64,000 nucleotides of DNA from Allium sativum (Eukaryota; Streptophyta; Magnoliopsida; Asparagales; Amaryllidaceae). Under the pieces are notes generated by a model. The model was given only the letters and a program-made list of their open reading frames with translations, made no database searches and had not been told where the DNA came from. Location: assembly GCA_030737875.1 (NCBI GenBank), contig CM060924.1:150902197-150966196 (forward strand), in the 5' to 3' direction. The number at the start of each line of letters is the position of its first letter. The stretch's first letter is position 1. This document shows positions 11,912 to 25,163 of the stretch, piece after piece. The translations under genes and the position numbers were made by a program.

Positions 11912-14900
11912 CACTACAAGAAAAATACCCTATTGCAACTAGGTATTTGCAACAGGCGACACAGGACTGTTGTAGTAAATGATATTTAGCAACAGACCTA
12001 TTATAGCCGTTGCAATAGATGAGATTTAGCAACAGGCCTTTTATTTCTGCTGCGAAAAACATATTTTTAGCAGCTGCACTTCCATTCCTGTTGCAACAAC
12101 ATACTTTTAGCAACTGTACTTCCATGACAGTTGCAACAAACATATTATTTGCAACTGCTCTTCCAAGCCAGTTGCAAATAGATATCTTTAGCAACTGTTT
12201 TCACCACTTGCAATAACTGCGTTTATTTACAACTGGTAAAGCCAGTTGCGAAAAACATACTATTAAAAATAAGTTTCAACATTTAATGATTAACTTTTAA
12301 TAATTAATTTTAAGTAGTTACTATTAAATGATTAACTACTAGTAATTATATAATAACTAAGATTAATATTTAATAATCATTAATTAATAATGAAATTTAA
12401 GTATTTTACAGTGATATTTATAACTGATAATTAATTAATAATAATTAATAATTAACAAAATAATAATAGTTAACATTGAAAATAATAATAATAATAAATA
12501 ACTATTATTAATAATAAAAAACTAATGGTGGCTATACTTTAAAAATTGACATAAGCACAAAATTCTAATTTTAAATACACACCCTTAAATGTAATAAACA
12601 ATCAAGAATCAAAACTCACTGCGCTTTCTTAAATATTTGCTAACGTGAAGGTTCAATTTTTTTTTTCTATTCATAACAACTTATTTTTCTTCCGCCATTG
12701 TTTTTTAGCATTGGTGTATATTTGGTTTTCACATGTAAAGATCCAAATTGTGGACCTTTTAGCAATGACAAAGTTCTAAACTTTTCGTTGAATTGAATTT
12801 GCTATTTTTTGATCATATTTTACTATTTTCAAAAAAAATATTTCTGTAAATTACTTTCAAAGCAATAACGTTTAACTTGAAATTGCTATTTTCCTTTAAT
12901 CTAATGTTTTCATTAATGCTCATTTTCTTCATTCTTCAGTCTTTATCATGTGTTTTTATTTGTTGCGACATGGTTACAGCATAATCAAAACGTATGATCA
13001 TATACTGGAACGATGATTAAAGTTCCGTAAACTCTAAACTAAATTTCCCATAAATTATATTGGTGTATATTTGTGTAGATACTCAAATTTCATTTCCGCT
13101 TTCTAATTTCATTTCCCGCTTTCCAAACAAAACCCTAAATTATATTTCCCCTAAATCCTTAGATCCGCTCCTAGATCGTTGCGTTCCTTGAACTTCCCCT
13201 CCACATGTCGGATCTGCTCTTCAGATCTTCTCTTCAATAGCGCAACCACACATCATTCCGTAAACTCCTCCCCTCTCGAGATCTTTATTTTTGTCAGCAA
13301 TGATTGTTTATTTTAACCTCTGGTGACCGGAATCGGCTCTGAAAGTCGCCAACTTTTGAACGCTCTTGGGTGCTTAGGAAGACGTCGGGGCGACTGCAGA
13401 TCGTGGCGTAGGACGGCGATGAGGCGACGCACCTTCTAGTGGCACCTGATCGAACTCCGGTTGAGGAGATGGGAAGCGACGGTCAGTTCTTCGAAGGGAA
13501 GCCGTGTTCTACGGTGTCTAGAGCGAAGAAGATGGAAGTAAGTTTGGATTTCATTGAACAGTTTCATGCACATAAGTTATTCGAAACAATGATTCAGTAG
13601 AATGTTGTGAAACATGTACTGTATAATTCAGTTTCATTTCTAAACCAGTGTTGTGGTCTTTACTGTTTTCACTTCTACTCTTACTTTCTCTGTACCATGA
13701 ATTTTGTGCTTTCGTTAAATGGAAATGGTAGTTATCTGAGTGGTGAGTGAGATAACTTACGAGTGATACCTTTTATATATACCCACCTAGTAGCGAACGA
13801 CCTGTATTATATAATTAAAATTTTGTTAACATACATGCGTACATATCTAACCATGATATCCTTATTTTTCCCGTTGATGTTCACGTATGGATGCTTGAGA
13901 TTTGCTGTTTTGTTTTCTGAGCTTTAAAATCTGAGTAATCATAGTATTCTAATGGCCAGACATTGAAAATGAAGCACTCAGAAATAAAATTCATGAAACT
14001 TTATTTTACTTCCCCATATTCTCCATTTTTCCTTTTTAATGATGTCTTTAGGCTGAGTTCACATTTTGCAAAACAGTACTTATCAACCGTTTTACTTTTA
14101 ATGTTGTAGTTGCTTTTGTTTTGAGCGTATGATGATTGGTGATGGCATTAGCAGTGTAATATGACGTGATGTTACAGACTTCAGAATGTTGCAATATTCT
14201 ATTATCTGTGGCTGGGCGTGGTATGTAATTTGTGATCACAAGATTTGTTCAGTTTATGATCATAAAGTTTGCTTTTATCTACATTAGCTATTTTTTCCAG
14301 AGAAGCATTTCTTTTTGTTTGAGCTTCACTGATTTCGTTTGGAAAATCATTATAAACGTATTAAACTTGTCTTGTTTTTTTTTCTTGTAGCATTTTCGTT
14401 GTTCTATTGATTAAGAGACGAGGATTGTTTAGAATTTTTGCATTTTTAGGAAGCAGTTCTTCAAGTCTTTGTTATACCTTTTTGGTTTTATTTGCTGATG
14501 ATGCATGTATATGCGTTTACAAATTCATTACAGACGATGAACAAGGTGCTAGGGAATTCTTAAAACTAGTATTTTGAGCATTGTGCTTATGCTGGGATAG
14601 ACGGACATAGGATGGCAGTTTTAATTTGTGACTACTTTCTCATCTTTATCGACCTTTTGTTTCTTTAACTAACAAAATTTTATCGTTCTTATTTCAGGTT
14701 CGCTTGAATGACATATATATTTCTGGATAGGCACGTGCATGTTCATGTCCGACAACAAACTTGGAGCATGAAATGCAGATTTGTCCCAGTGAACTGATGA
14801 TATTTATTGTCTTGTTTGATAGAGTAGAAATATGGGAAGAAAAATACTCTATTCGAGAAAAATATGTTGTATGAGAGAAGAAATTGTCATAAATGAATGG

Positions 14901-15280
14901 TGTATGAAAATTTTAGAAACTTTTATTCTAATTGTTTGTACTATCAAAACTTTGTTAAAATAAAAAATTTATTTGTATATTTCATTCTGTGATATACATT
15001 ATTACTAAAACAAGTACATTTAATATATAATGTCTGTAAGCTGTAATATTTTTTTTTATAGATTTATGAATCTATTGCAACGGTCATTTACTGTTGCAAA
15101 ATGGTCTGTTGCAACAGCAAAAGCCTGTTGCAAAAAGGTATACCGCAACATCTTATTGCAACAGGCCGAAAATGTTGCAGACTTTTAGCAACTTCGGCTA
15201 TACCAACAGGCGCAGGCCTGTTGCAATAAGTCTACTGCAACAGATATCGCCTGTTGTGAAAAGTGTTTTTTGTTGTAGTG
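11912..15280. mobile_element. Non-autonomous CACTA (En/Spm) DNA transposon
   Basis: The left end CACTACAAGAAAAA and right end TTTTTTGTTGTAGTG are terminal inverted repeats of the CACTA superfamily. The target site TGT is duplicated exactly (11909-11911 and 15281-15283). The uninterrupted site is visible in the other LTR as GCAAATGTTTAACC (6222). Subterminal regions (11930-12255 and 15070-15262) carry many copies of TTGCAAC and GCAACAGGC in both orientations, the usual transposase-binding layout. No TnpA/TnpD transposase frame is visible, so it must be mobilised in trans. The interior has AT-rich filler (12240-13080) and a gene-like segment (13130-14730). Confidence 0.93.
13130..14730 (+). pseudogene. 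Gene-like two-exon fragment captured by the CACTA element
   Basis: The stretch at 13130-13540 is much richer in GC than its surroundings and opens AAACCCTAAAT, like a plant 5' leader with a telo-box. A frame starts at ATG 13469 (MGSDGQFFEGKPCSTVSRAK) and reaches a strong 5' splice site, GTAAGT, at 13538. A matching 3' splice site with a CTAAC branch-like motif ends at 14697 (TTATTTCAG). Joining them stays in frame for ten more codons to a stop at 14728-14730, giving about 33 aa. I do not recognise the protein. Transduplication of host gene 5' ends by CACTA elements is well known in plants; here it is inferred from base composition and splice signals. It may be expressed as a non-coding RNA or be dead. 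Confidence 0.4.
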
Positions 15281-17662
15281 TGTTTAACCATTATAACATG
15301 ATTAACTGGACTAGTGACCGAGGTTAAGTTAATTAGAACACTTAACCATAAAAAACATGTTAGTTAGACAAGTGACTGAGGTTAAGTTAATTAGAACACT
15401 TAACCATAAAAACATGTTAGTTAGACAAGTGACTGAGGTTAAGTTAATTAGAACACTTAACCATGGAAACATGTTAGTTAGACAAGTGATTGAGGTTAAG
15501 CAAAATTTGAACTCTTAACCATGATAACAAGTTGATTTGACTAGTGGGTTAGGTTAAGTAAGTTAGAAACCCTTAACCGCTGTAACAGGTTAGTTAAACA
15601 GATGGTGAGGTTACGTTAACACCAGGAGGCAACACTTAACCAGAGTAACATGATAAGTAGGAGGATTAAGTTAACTGGAATTTATTAATAACACTTAACC
15701 AACTTAACACAGTTAAGCCAGAATGGGAGGGTTAAGTCCATAGGAACACTTAACCAACTTAACATGGTAACAAGACAAGACTTGTAGGGGTTAAGTAACT
15801 GAGAATACACTTAGCCAATTTAACATGTTAACTAGACTAGAAGGTGAGGTTAAGTAAACTAGAACACTTAACCATCATAGCATGATAGATGAACAAGGTT
15901 AAGTTAAAGCATGAAGGGGTAATACTTAACCATTAGAACATGTACAGAGGTTAGGGTTAAGTTAACTAAGGGAAACACTTAATCATTAAAACATCTTAGC
16001 TAAACGGATGGGTAAGGTTAAGTTAAAAGGAACACTTAACCAATACAAGATGAATGTGTAGGGTTAAGTAATAAGAAATACTTAACCATTATAGCCTGGT
16101 TTGTGGTAGGGTCAAGTCAACATGAATTACTGATAACACTTAACCAGTTTAACATGACAGATGGATGGGTTAAGTTAACTTGAACTGACTAATGACACTT
16201 AACCAATCCAACTTGACGAGGAAAAGAACTAAGTAGTAAACCTTAGTTGGAAAGGAGCTAAGTAGTAAACCTTAGTTAAGATAAAAATGATTCAGGAAAC
16301 TAAGTGGTAAACCTTAGTTTGGAAAACAAAGTAGTAATTCTTAGTATAACACGAGAAGGAGCGAACGTCCACCTGATTTTAAAGAAGGCTCCAACGAATT
16401 GGGTCACGAAGCCCGAGGCTTCGAGGGGACGTGAGGGTACTCTTGGTATCCCTCTGTGAGGTGGCAGATGAACCTCCTGGGCTCACAGAGGTTAAGGACT
16501 GCGTTAGAAGAACCGAGAGTATGCCTTGGTTACAATACAAGGCAACCTAAAGACTAGGATGGACCAACGTGATTCGGCGAGACCCGTAGCCCTGTGATAG
16601 CGACTCGTCGTCTGCCTACCATCTTTAGTCAATTGTAGTACGCATGCGGAAAGGCAGAGAACTCCCAACAGACCATATACTTGCTATCTAGTTATGGGTG
16701 AGGCTGGCCAATAGGAAAGTAGGGCATAGCTGGCAAAAGTACAGTTCTCGCGCTTGATTTTCTTGGATTGCCTTTCATTAGTTGAGGGAGGGGTCACGTG
16801 GGACCATAACCACTAGTAGAAAAACAGACCTTAGCATCTGCATCGACAGATATTTGAAAGCTCCCGACCGAGTTCCGTGTTTCTAGAGTAGCTCTGCCAC
16901 GGAACTCGGGCCGCACATTACAGGACATGTGCATCTAGACAAGCGATAACGATTCGCGATACATACATGGGAAAAGTCTAGAAACATATACCACTCTAGG
17001 TAGTGTGTCCTAGACTAGAGGGCATCGTTCGACAGGTAGAAAAAAGGGGTCACTTCACCCCAATCACGGGGTGCCAGTTGATATAAGAATTAGTAGGTTC
17101 AGAGATAGAGATTTAAAATGGGGTACGAAAGGATATTCGGTTTAAGATACCTTATCTAGTTCTAAGTTAGACTATTATTCTGACATTCGTCCTGTTCTCA
17201 CTATATGCAAGTCATGATCTTTTTATTATTTCCATACTAGAAATAGAGCTAGACTTGCCAGACTTATATCTGACCCATTTTCCTTTCGTCTTCTGTTCTT
17301 CCGTTCCCCCTCAAGGTAGTCAGGGAGGGAATAGCTCAGGTTAGATTGGACCGTCACTCTTCCCAAGCTCGAAGATTCTTTGACAAAGTACTTTGGATTC
17401 TCTTTATCTGCTGCTATGGCTGGATTATGCTACATTGGGGAATATAAATGTATTTTTATGCTTCTTTACTTTGTAAGACAGATCATAATCTGATATTGGA
17501 AACAATTGTTGTACAAACTATTTATCAATAAAGTAAATTTTCATTTTCCCACTATTTTAAATTTTCCTGTCTTGTAATTTATCTGCATCTTTTACCTTAA
17601 ATGCTCCACAGAACTTAGTGCATTCCCTTTGTGATTGACACTAACGGATGTGGGGTGTTACA

Positions 17663-19231
17663 AATTTACTCCTCCAGAAGCAACTGAGCGGTTAAGTGAT
17701 GAATTCAACTATTTGATACAAGGAGGTATGACCATTCCAGAATATCATTAATAAATTCAATGAACTATCTCATTTCGCCACGCATCTAATTCAAAATCCG
17801 AGGAGGAAGAATCTGAGGTTTATTAACGGGCTTCAAGGAATGTACCAGAGTAGTGTAATGGCACATGTGAAGCATCCTTTTTCGAAAATGATATACATGG
17901 CTTATCAGTATTAAGATCTTGATAGGAAAGGCCTTCTGGAGGAGGAAGAGGAAGTCGTTTCCAGCAACAAAAGGAAATTTGAAACTGATAGCCCAGAGAC
18001 AAGTTCGCAACCTGAGGAAAGTATGAGGTTTGAGGTCAGTAAGAAGCCTAAAGTCAATCTGAAAAGGGCCAAATCTGGGAAAGAACCAATAACGACTGCC
18101 GCATGCTCAAGCTGTAATAGGAAAGGACATTTGGCGATAAGTTGCAAATCTTGAAACAAACGAAGGAAGGATGGATCTAAATCCAAGAACAAGTTTCAAG
18201 AGAATAGGCGATGCTATAAGTGTCACCAGGCAGGTCATATTACGAAGAATTGCCAGCTATTAAAGAAATCTGAATTAATACATGTAAATGAAGTGGCAGA
18301 AACTCCAGCACCCTCAGCTAGTCAGGGAAGGCCTGATGTTTTGGAAGGTACACTTACTGTCAAAAACATTCCAGTTAAAGTACTGTTAGATGCAAGCGCG
18401 TCACGAAGCTTTACTGCAAGTAATGTGGTTTAGAAGTTGGATTTGAAATTGAAAAAGCTCAAAGAACCCATCACTGTCCATAATCCGGTTGGGCGTTCCA
18501 TCAATCTTAGTTGGATTTGTGGGGTGCCTGTCTCTTTTGCCTTTTATCGGTTCCCAACCATCTCGATCGTCAAGAATTTTATAGAATTCGATCTTATTTT
18601 GGGATTGGATTGGTTAACCAAATATGAAGTTGAGGTTAAATGGGCTGAGAGAGTCGTAAAGGCAAAGATTAAATCAGGGAATTATATAACCATACCATGT
18701 GAAGGTCTGAATTCGGATAGAAAAAACTTTAGATCAGCTCTTGATGTTTCTCCTACTCAAATAGAACATATTCACGTAGTCACAGAAAATATTCCGGTCC
18801 TCATAGAAAATATTCTTATCGTCAAAAATTATGTGGATGTGTTCGAAGAAGTTGTTAGCTTACCTCCGCATAGAGAAATTGATTTCAAAATCGCTTTAAT
18901 TCCGAATGCAAGGCCAGTAGGGCACGCTATTCGGAGAATGACTTTAAAAGAGAAAGAAGAATTAGACAATCAAACTCGACAGCTTGTATGGAAGGGTCAG
19001 ATTAGACCTAGTTTCTCTAATTGGGGGGCAGCAGTGGTGTTTGTCCCAAAGTCAGACGGTACTCTTAGGCTATGCGTGGATTATCGTAACTTGAATAAGC
19101 AGACATTAAAGAACAAATATCCATTGCCGCGAATCGATGATTTATTGGATCGTCTGAATGGAGGTCAAGTATTCTCAAGGATCGACCTAGCTACAGGTTT
19201 CCATCAATTACGTATTGCTGAAGAATATGTA
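17663..19231 (+). pseudogene. gag-pol pseudogene of element A: zinc knuckles, protease, start of RT
   Basis: It continues the Gag cut at 4155. A frameshift at about 17748 and stops (for example after MAYQY and after ISCKS) break it. Two CX2CX4HX4C zinc knuckles follow (CSSCNRKGHLAISC, about 18109; CYKCHQAGHITKNC, about 18211), which would bind the genomic RNA. The aspartic protease has LLDASAS where LLD(T/S)GAS is expected, so its catalytic triplet is lost, but ILGLDWL is kept (about 18598). RT begins with a proline-rich [10 protein letters not shown] segment, then [35 protein letters not shown] and [15 protein letters not shown]. It stops at 19231 where GypsyB is inserted, before the catalytic YxDD. 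This motif set is Ty3/gypsy and resembles chromovirus-type RT. Confidence 0.88.
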
Positions 19232-22200
19232 TGTAACAACCCACACTCATTAAGGTCACTCACAAAGGGAATACCTTAACTTCAATCGAGCATTATGGGT
19301 ACTTGAATAGAAATATTACAAGACAGACATATATACAATAGAGGAAAGTGAAGTAGAAATACTTCAAATCATTTATTAAATATAATTGTTTACAAATAAA
19401 GCCCATCAACTTCCAATACCCAATTACATAGCTAAAATATCTATCTTGCTCAAAAAAAAAGAAGCATAAAAATAAATTGTAGTATTCCCCAATATAGCAA
19501 AGCAAGGTATAGCCAAGAGAAATCCAAGCCATACATGAAAGAGCCTTGGAGCTTGGTAACATCCGAACAAAGCTGTATTCCCATCCTGCGAACCTGGGGA
19601 GGGGGGGGGAAATGGAAGAAAAAGAGGCGAAACAAAACGGGTCAGTCATAAAGACTGAGTAAGTCCTAGTGACTTTCAGCACAAAAACAAGTAAAGATAA
19701 CATGGCATGAATAAACTGAAAGTAAACATAAGCATGATGACAAGATAAGATACATGCACGATAACTAAGAATAGCATCATATGAATGCTGTTATGTATAA
19801 CATTATAAGGTTCCCACTCAAGATGAACTAAGTATAATTTCGCAAGATTTCTATCGAGCATCACAAGATTTCTCTGCTTCACCATTAAAATGATATCTAT
19901 TTGCTCTGCACCACCTAACTAGGGTCCTGACTAGTCATTTATATCAAATGCTAATACTGCAACGCGATCCCAATCCCCACAGTGGTAGCCTTCAGGTATA
20001 CATCTATTATGAGGATTCCACCTCAATCAGCCCAATATCCATGAAGATGTTAGATGTATCCTTACTACCCTATCGATCGGCTCCCTGCCTGTACGCATGT
20101 GTCACGTGTGTCATACGACCCTATTTGATTGTAGATACCTATGCTGGTCCCACCATGGGGTGTATCAAGTCCTATGGTGGCGGCCCGACACACAATTTCT
20201 AGAATGCATATGGTATACTACTGATGCCCCAGTGCCCTGATTTGTCTGATCCGGAATGTGTGCACACCCGCACTCCATTAGAACCCACAATGTGCATTAA
20301 CCGCCGTCGCTTAGACCGCTTACAATCAGCCTAGTAATCGTGCCCCACCCTGCCTAGTTTCAGGGTACCATGATACCTAATTGGGTTACTGCTGAAATGG
20401 GTCCCCGTTACTAGGATTTCCTACTGGTTAAGTTTGTGGGCCTATATATACAGATATTACCCACCTACCCGTGATGTACTTAATCCTCCCACCGATTCAA
20501 GCATGTCTGTTAATGGTTAAGTTTATCGGCCTATATTTATTGATATTACCCACCCATCCGATATGTAATTAACCCTCTTACTGATTCAAGCATGTTTATT
20601 TAATGGTTAAGTTCGTGGGCCTATATTTACTGATATTACCCACCTGCCCGATATGTACTTAACAGTCCTGCACATTATGTCATAATGGTTAAGTGTTTCT
20701 TTATTCATGTTAACTTAACCCATCTACTTGTCATATTACTCTGGTTAACTGTTGCCTTCTTGTGTCAACTTAACCCTGCCACAAATTTAGTTATATTGGT
20801 TAAGTGTTCCTATTAACTTAACCTTAGTCATTCATCTTGTATTGGTTAAGTGTTCCTTTTTGACTTAACCTAACTCACGATATATATTGGTTAAGTGCTC
20901 CTATTAACTTAACCTAACCCACTTATCTAATTAACATGGTATCAGGGTTAAGTGTTCTAAATTTACTTAACATCAACCACTAGTCTAGTTAACACATTAA
21001 ATTGGTTAAGTGTATAAAATTTACTTAACCCCACCATCTAGTCTAGTTAACATGTTATAACGGTTAATCCTTTACTTAACCTTACCCACTTGTCTAGTCA
21101 ACATGTTATAATGGTTAAATATTTCATTAATTACTTAATCCCTACAAATCTTGTTTCGTTAACATTTTGTAATGGCCCGCAAATCCATAACATCAGAGTT
21201 GACTATATACATCATACGTCCAACCCAAATATCACGAAAATACGAAACATTTTTTTTTTTTGAAGAAAGAGGTAGAAGAAGAACAGAACTAACAACACAG
21301 AATCTCACATCGCAGCGGAACAAAATATAATATATCACATCTTTGAAATACAAAATCTTAACTGTATAACATACACTTATCAGAGTACAACACTTACAAC
21401 ATAACGGAACAACTATAACTGGATAACGCTGAAGCCTCCTGCTCCAAGCTCCTTTAGATATATCTGAAAAATCCTGAACTACTTGACTGCCCGTACAAAT
21501 TTAGGCACCCAAGAGTTTAGGTAGAACAAAACAAATAAACTCCGGGTCAGTCATGGGACTGGTATGAGTAAACAGTTGAAAACAGTTTCAGAAAACTAAA
21601 TGATATCTCATAAGACCACGCCGCATAACACGGAACGGGTTTTTCCCTTATGAAAATCCAAACACTTGATTCAACTTTATATCAAAACTCTTTTGATATT
21701 ATAATAATGTCTAAATCAAGTAAATAACAATCTAGCGGAACGTTTGCATCTCACGTTCCACGTATATATACAATCAAAACCGCAAGCACGTATTGGGTAT
21801 TTGGTTTTCCAACTATGACAAGGTATGGAATCACCTTCCGCTGGTATATCTCTAGAGGAGAATACACCGAGTTCAACAAGAACATCTTGCAACTCAGCCA
21901 CACATGACCGACCACTCATTTTGCTTGAGTGTATCGAATGTATATCACCAACGATTGGGATCAGCAACCGTTTCCCGAATGGGACAGCATCGACAATAGA
22001 TTTTTAGAAGTAAATGAAACTCTAGATCAGGTGATTATACACCCTAATAGGTGCGACCTACATAGCCATGCTGCTTGCCCGATTTCTGTCATTTACCGGA
22101 TGTTGAGGCTAGAAGCTACGCTTTTTCATCACACCAGATTTCTTTGAATGCCACATCGTCAAATTCATCAAATCACCAATTGATGTCTACAACAATACAT

Positions 22201-23227
22201 TATGTGTTAGCTAAAAGAAGTTTCCTTCTCCGCTTCCACTCTTGGTACGGTTGGAGAAATCAATATACGTGATCGTCTGGAAATACTCTGTCAGACATTC
22301 ATCCATACAAGTCTCCCAGGAACAGGATGAACAGAAGGCACTATTTCTATTAATAGAAAAAGTCCTTGCACTCTACTCCGTCTTCGATTATCTTTATATA
22401 ATTTGATTCGCACGCTACTGCCAATACGGAGTGGTTCTTCGGATAATAATCCAACCGGTCTCTCCACATTGACAACGATGGTCAAAACTTCGATGGTCTG
22501 TGATTTAACTATCGAATAAAACAAGTGTTCCGATAGTTGATGATTTAACTATCGAATAAAACAAGTGTTCATCCAAACATCCAACAATCAGTGAGCCTTT
22601 AATTAATATTCCATTAATTAAATCTCTTCTCTATTTCTTTATCAATATTTGTTAACCAAATATTTTCAATAACCATATTGGCCTTATACGTTCTTTGGAA
22701 AAACATTTCCATATATCGCCTTCATTTATTTTCTATACTAGGAAATATTCGTTATTCTATTTCCAAGCTTTGCACATATTTGGGTTAAAACATATGTTGT
22801 GTAAAACATCGTTACGACAACTCAAATACAGTATTTAACTAATTCTTATTCCACATTGATCTTCGAGCCTGAATCTTGCTACTTATCGGTATATCATGAA
22901 ATCAACCAAGTTGGGGTATAATTACCTCTCAGACCTTGACTGAATAACATTTAACGTCAAAACAGACAAGACTACTTACTCGAATAATCAATACCATACA
23001 ACTGATTATTCACCTTCAAACACATATACATTTTCTCTTTCTGTTCTTACTAGATTTTATTCCTAGTCTTCCTTTTTGATTATACTATTCTGTTCTTAAG
23101 TTCGTTTTCTTATCGACTTCTATATATTTTGATATGTTAATTTCTAATTATCAAATTATCCTAAAAATATTCTATCTCCTTAAATTCCCGGAAAAATTCG
23201 CCATAACCTCCTTTGTACCGGGAGCAT

Positions 23228-23252
23228 CGGGAAATTTCAAATAGCTTTCCCG
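23228..23252 (-). other. Conserved hairpin in LARD2 LTR module (copy 1)
   Basis: A 7-bp stem (CGGGAAA with TTTCCCG) closes an 11-nt loop. The second LTR has it at 31795-31819. LARD3 carries it at 59484-59508 with one G-C pair replacing an A-T pair, so pairing is kept. Confidence 0.6.
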
Positions 23253-23777
23253 GTCCTTCTCATCTCAAAAAGAAAAAGAAAAAGCCAAGCGGCTAGCCGA
23301 TACGGCGCATAAAATTTCATATGGAAATTAAATACGTACCTTTTTGTCGGGCATTCTATTTATTTCACTTCTATACTTTATTCCATACCTGTCTCCTGTA
23401 TGTCTATACCTGTCCAATCTATTTTAACTATACCAATCGTTTTAACTAAATTTGTTAATTTAATCTGTTAATTAACTTCTTAGTCTAATCCACTTCTATT
23501 TATCCAAATCTATTTATTTTAAATCCCATTTGAATTTCTATATTCAAATTCCCTTTGAAATACTATGTTCCAATTCTATAGTTAAACTCCATTTGAATTC
23601 TATTATTCAAATTCTATTTCAATTCCTTATATTCAAAGTCCATTTGAATTCTCGGCATTATTTATAAACAACGTTTATAACTTCAATTCAAATCCCATAT
23701 TTTCATTTATAAACAAAGTTTATAAATTCGATCACTTGTTTTATATACCTTCAAAACAAGTTAATATTTTCTATAGT

Positions 23778-24112
23778 TTTAAAGTCCATTTGAATTCTAT
23801 ATTCAAATACTATCATTTTAAGTCCATTTGAATTTCTATATTCAAATACTATCGTTTTAAGTCCATTTGAATTTCTATATTCAAATACTATCGTTTTAAG
23901 TCCATTTGAATTTCTATATTCAAATACTATCGTTTTAAGTCCATTTGAATTTCTATATTCAAATACTATCGTTTTAAGTCCATTTGAATTTCTATATTCA
24001 AATACTATCGTTTTAAGTCCATTTGAATTTCTATATTCAAATACTATCGTTTTAAGTCCATTTGAATTTCTATATTCAAATACTATCGTTTTAAGTCCAT
24101 TTGAATTTCTAT
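23778..24112 (-). repeat. 39-bp minisatellite, 9 units
   Basis: Units read TTTTAAGTCCATTTGAATTT and on, period 39, so they stay in frame as a repeated 13-residue string without biological meaning. The other LTR has ten units (32351-32718). Confidence 0.92.
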
Positions 24113-24166
24113 GCATTATTTATAAACAACGTTTATAACTTCAATTCAAATCCCACCTTTCCATTT

Positions 24167-24375
24167 ATAAACAACGTTTATAAATTCAATTCAAATCCCC
24201 TATTTTCATTTATAAACAACTTTATAAATTCGATTCAAATTCCATATTTCCATTTATAAACAACTTTATAAATTCGATTCAAATTCCATATTTCCATTTA
24301 TAAACAACTTTATAAATTCGATTCAAATTCCATATTTCCATTTATAAACAACTTTATAAATTCAATTACTTGTTT
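24167..24375 (-). repeat. Tandem repeat with TTTATAAACAAC motif
   Basis: About five irregular copies of a 44-46-bp unit (CCATTTATAAACAACTTTAT and on). The same array is in the other LTR at 32768-32970. Confidence 0.8.
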
Positions 24376-25163
24376 ATATATATTCAAGACAAGTTAATGT
24401 TTCTATACTTCGTTAAAAATTCAAATTTTATTTATAAAAATAGAATTCCCCTTTTAAATTTCAAATACCCTTTTCGATATTTTTATGAATCAACATTCAA
24501 GCTCTAGGGATATTTTAAACAATCAATCAACCAATTTTCAATCATTTGATTTTTAACACATCATATATGAATATATATGAAATCAAACAAACAACAGATA
24601 ATATATATTTTTGAGGAATCCAGTTGGATTCCTCCAACCTGTTTTCCTGCATCCACAGATGTTAGTCAACATAGTAATACCCATCCTGCTTCGAGGCAGG
24701 ATATCGCGGTATAGAAGGTCATCCACTAATCATAGCGTGGGGCGTATAGGGTAATCATCCGCTATGGTACTGCGGGCATCCGCTAATGAAACTGCGGGAA
24801 TCCAACCAACCAATCAACCCAATATATATAAAATAGTCCTAAATAACTAATATATATTTTAAAACCATCAGACAACATTCAAACAAGCAGAGACAATTAT
24901 TTTTAACGATGTAAAGATAATTCTAAACAAACAGGTGAGTGAGATTTACTCACCAGGGTTTTAATTGGCAGCTCATTCTGACTTTTAAATAAAATCCTAA
25001 GAGACTTCAAAATTCAAACTGAACTCCATTGCGAAGCTTAAGTTTATACGAGCTCAACAAATCGACGACGTTCGCATCTGATATCGTATGAATTTTATAC
25101 AGGCAATTATTATTTTTATTAAGCTTATGGTCATTAAAAAAATTTAAAAATATAATTAATTAC

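Larger units (their letters stand above)
4156..17662 (+). mobile_element. Non-autonomous large-LTR retrotransposon B1 (LARD type), with CACTA insertion
   Basis: Two long direct repeats (4156-8607 and 9794-17662) both open TGTAAC.CCCCGTATTTC and close GGGGTGTTACA. They flank an interior of 1186 bp with a primer-binding site at its left and a polypurine tract at its right. Flanking 5-mers are GATTT (4151-4155) and AATTT (17663-17667), an imperfect target duplication inside A's gag. No pol is visible. Ends, leader and polypurine context match the minus-strand element GypsyB, which still has gag and protease remnants, so B1 is probably a deletion derivative mobilised in trans by that family. Confidence 0.9.
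9794..17662 (+). repeat. 3' LTR of B1, split by a CACTA element
   Basis: It is collinear with 4156-8607 and about 97-99 % identical by eye. The extra length is due to the 3369-bp CACTA insertion plus its 3-bp duplication and one extra 48-bp unit. Ends are TGTAACACCCC and GTGTTACA. Confidence 0.9.
1..19231 (+). mobile_element. Ty3/gypsy LTR retrotransposon A, decayed, 5' portion (interrupted)
   Basis: Oldest layer of the nest. Visible parts in order are an LTR entering from the left edge, a mutated tRNA-iMet primer-binding site (3607), the start of gag (3856-4155), the 13.5-kb B1 insertion (4156-17662), then the rest of gag, the protease and the start of reverse transcriptase (17663-19231). 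The minus-strand element GypsyB cuts it at 19232. The rest of RT, RNase H, integrase and the 3' LTR must lie beyond the right edge. Several in-frame stops and at least one frameshift show that it is dead. The order PR then RT with a gypsy-type RT motif identifies the superfamily. Confidence 0.9.

Noticed and set aside
18437..19279. 280-aa frame treated as a complete gene starting at 18437
   Set aside because: The start codon is TTG right after an in-frame TAG. The sequence is the middle of a gypsy gag-pol, and the last 15 or so residues are GypsyB LTR, not RT.
21716..22524. Set of 60-83-aa frames repeated at 30283-31091
   Set aside because: They occur in both LARD2 LTRs simply because the LTRs are identical. 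Frames overlap on both strands, and no known domain is visible.
23751..24116. Open frame of a repeated 13-residue string (also 32453-32722)
   Set aside because: It is the translation of a 39-bp minisatellite. 39 is a multiple of three, so the frame stays open without selection.
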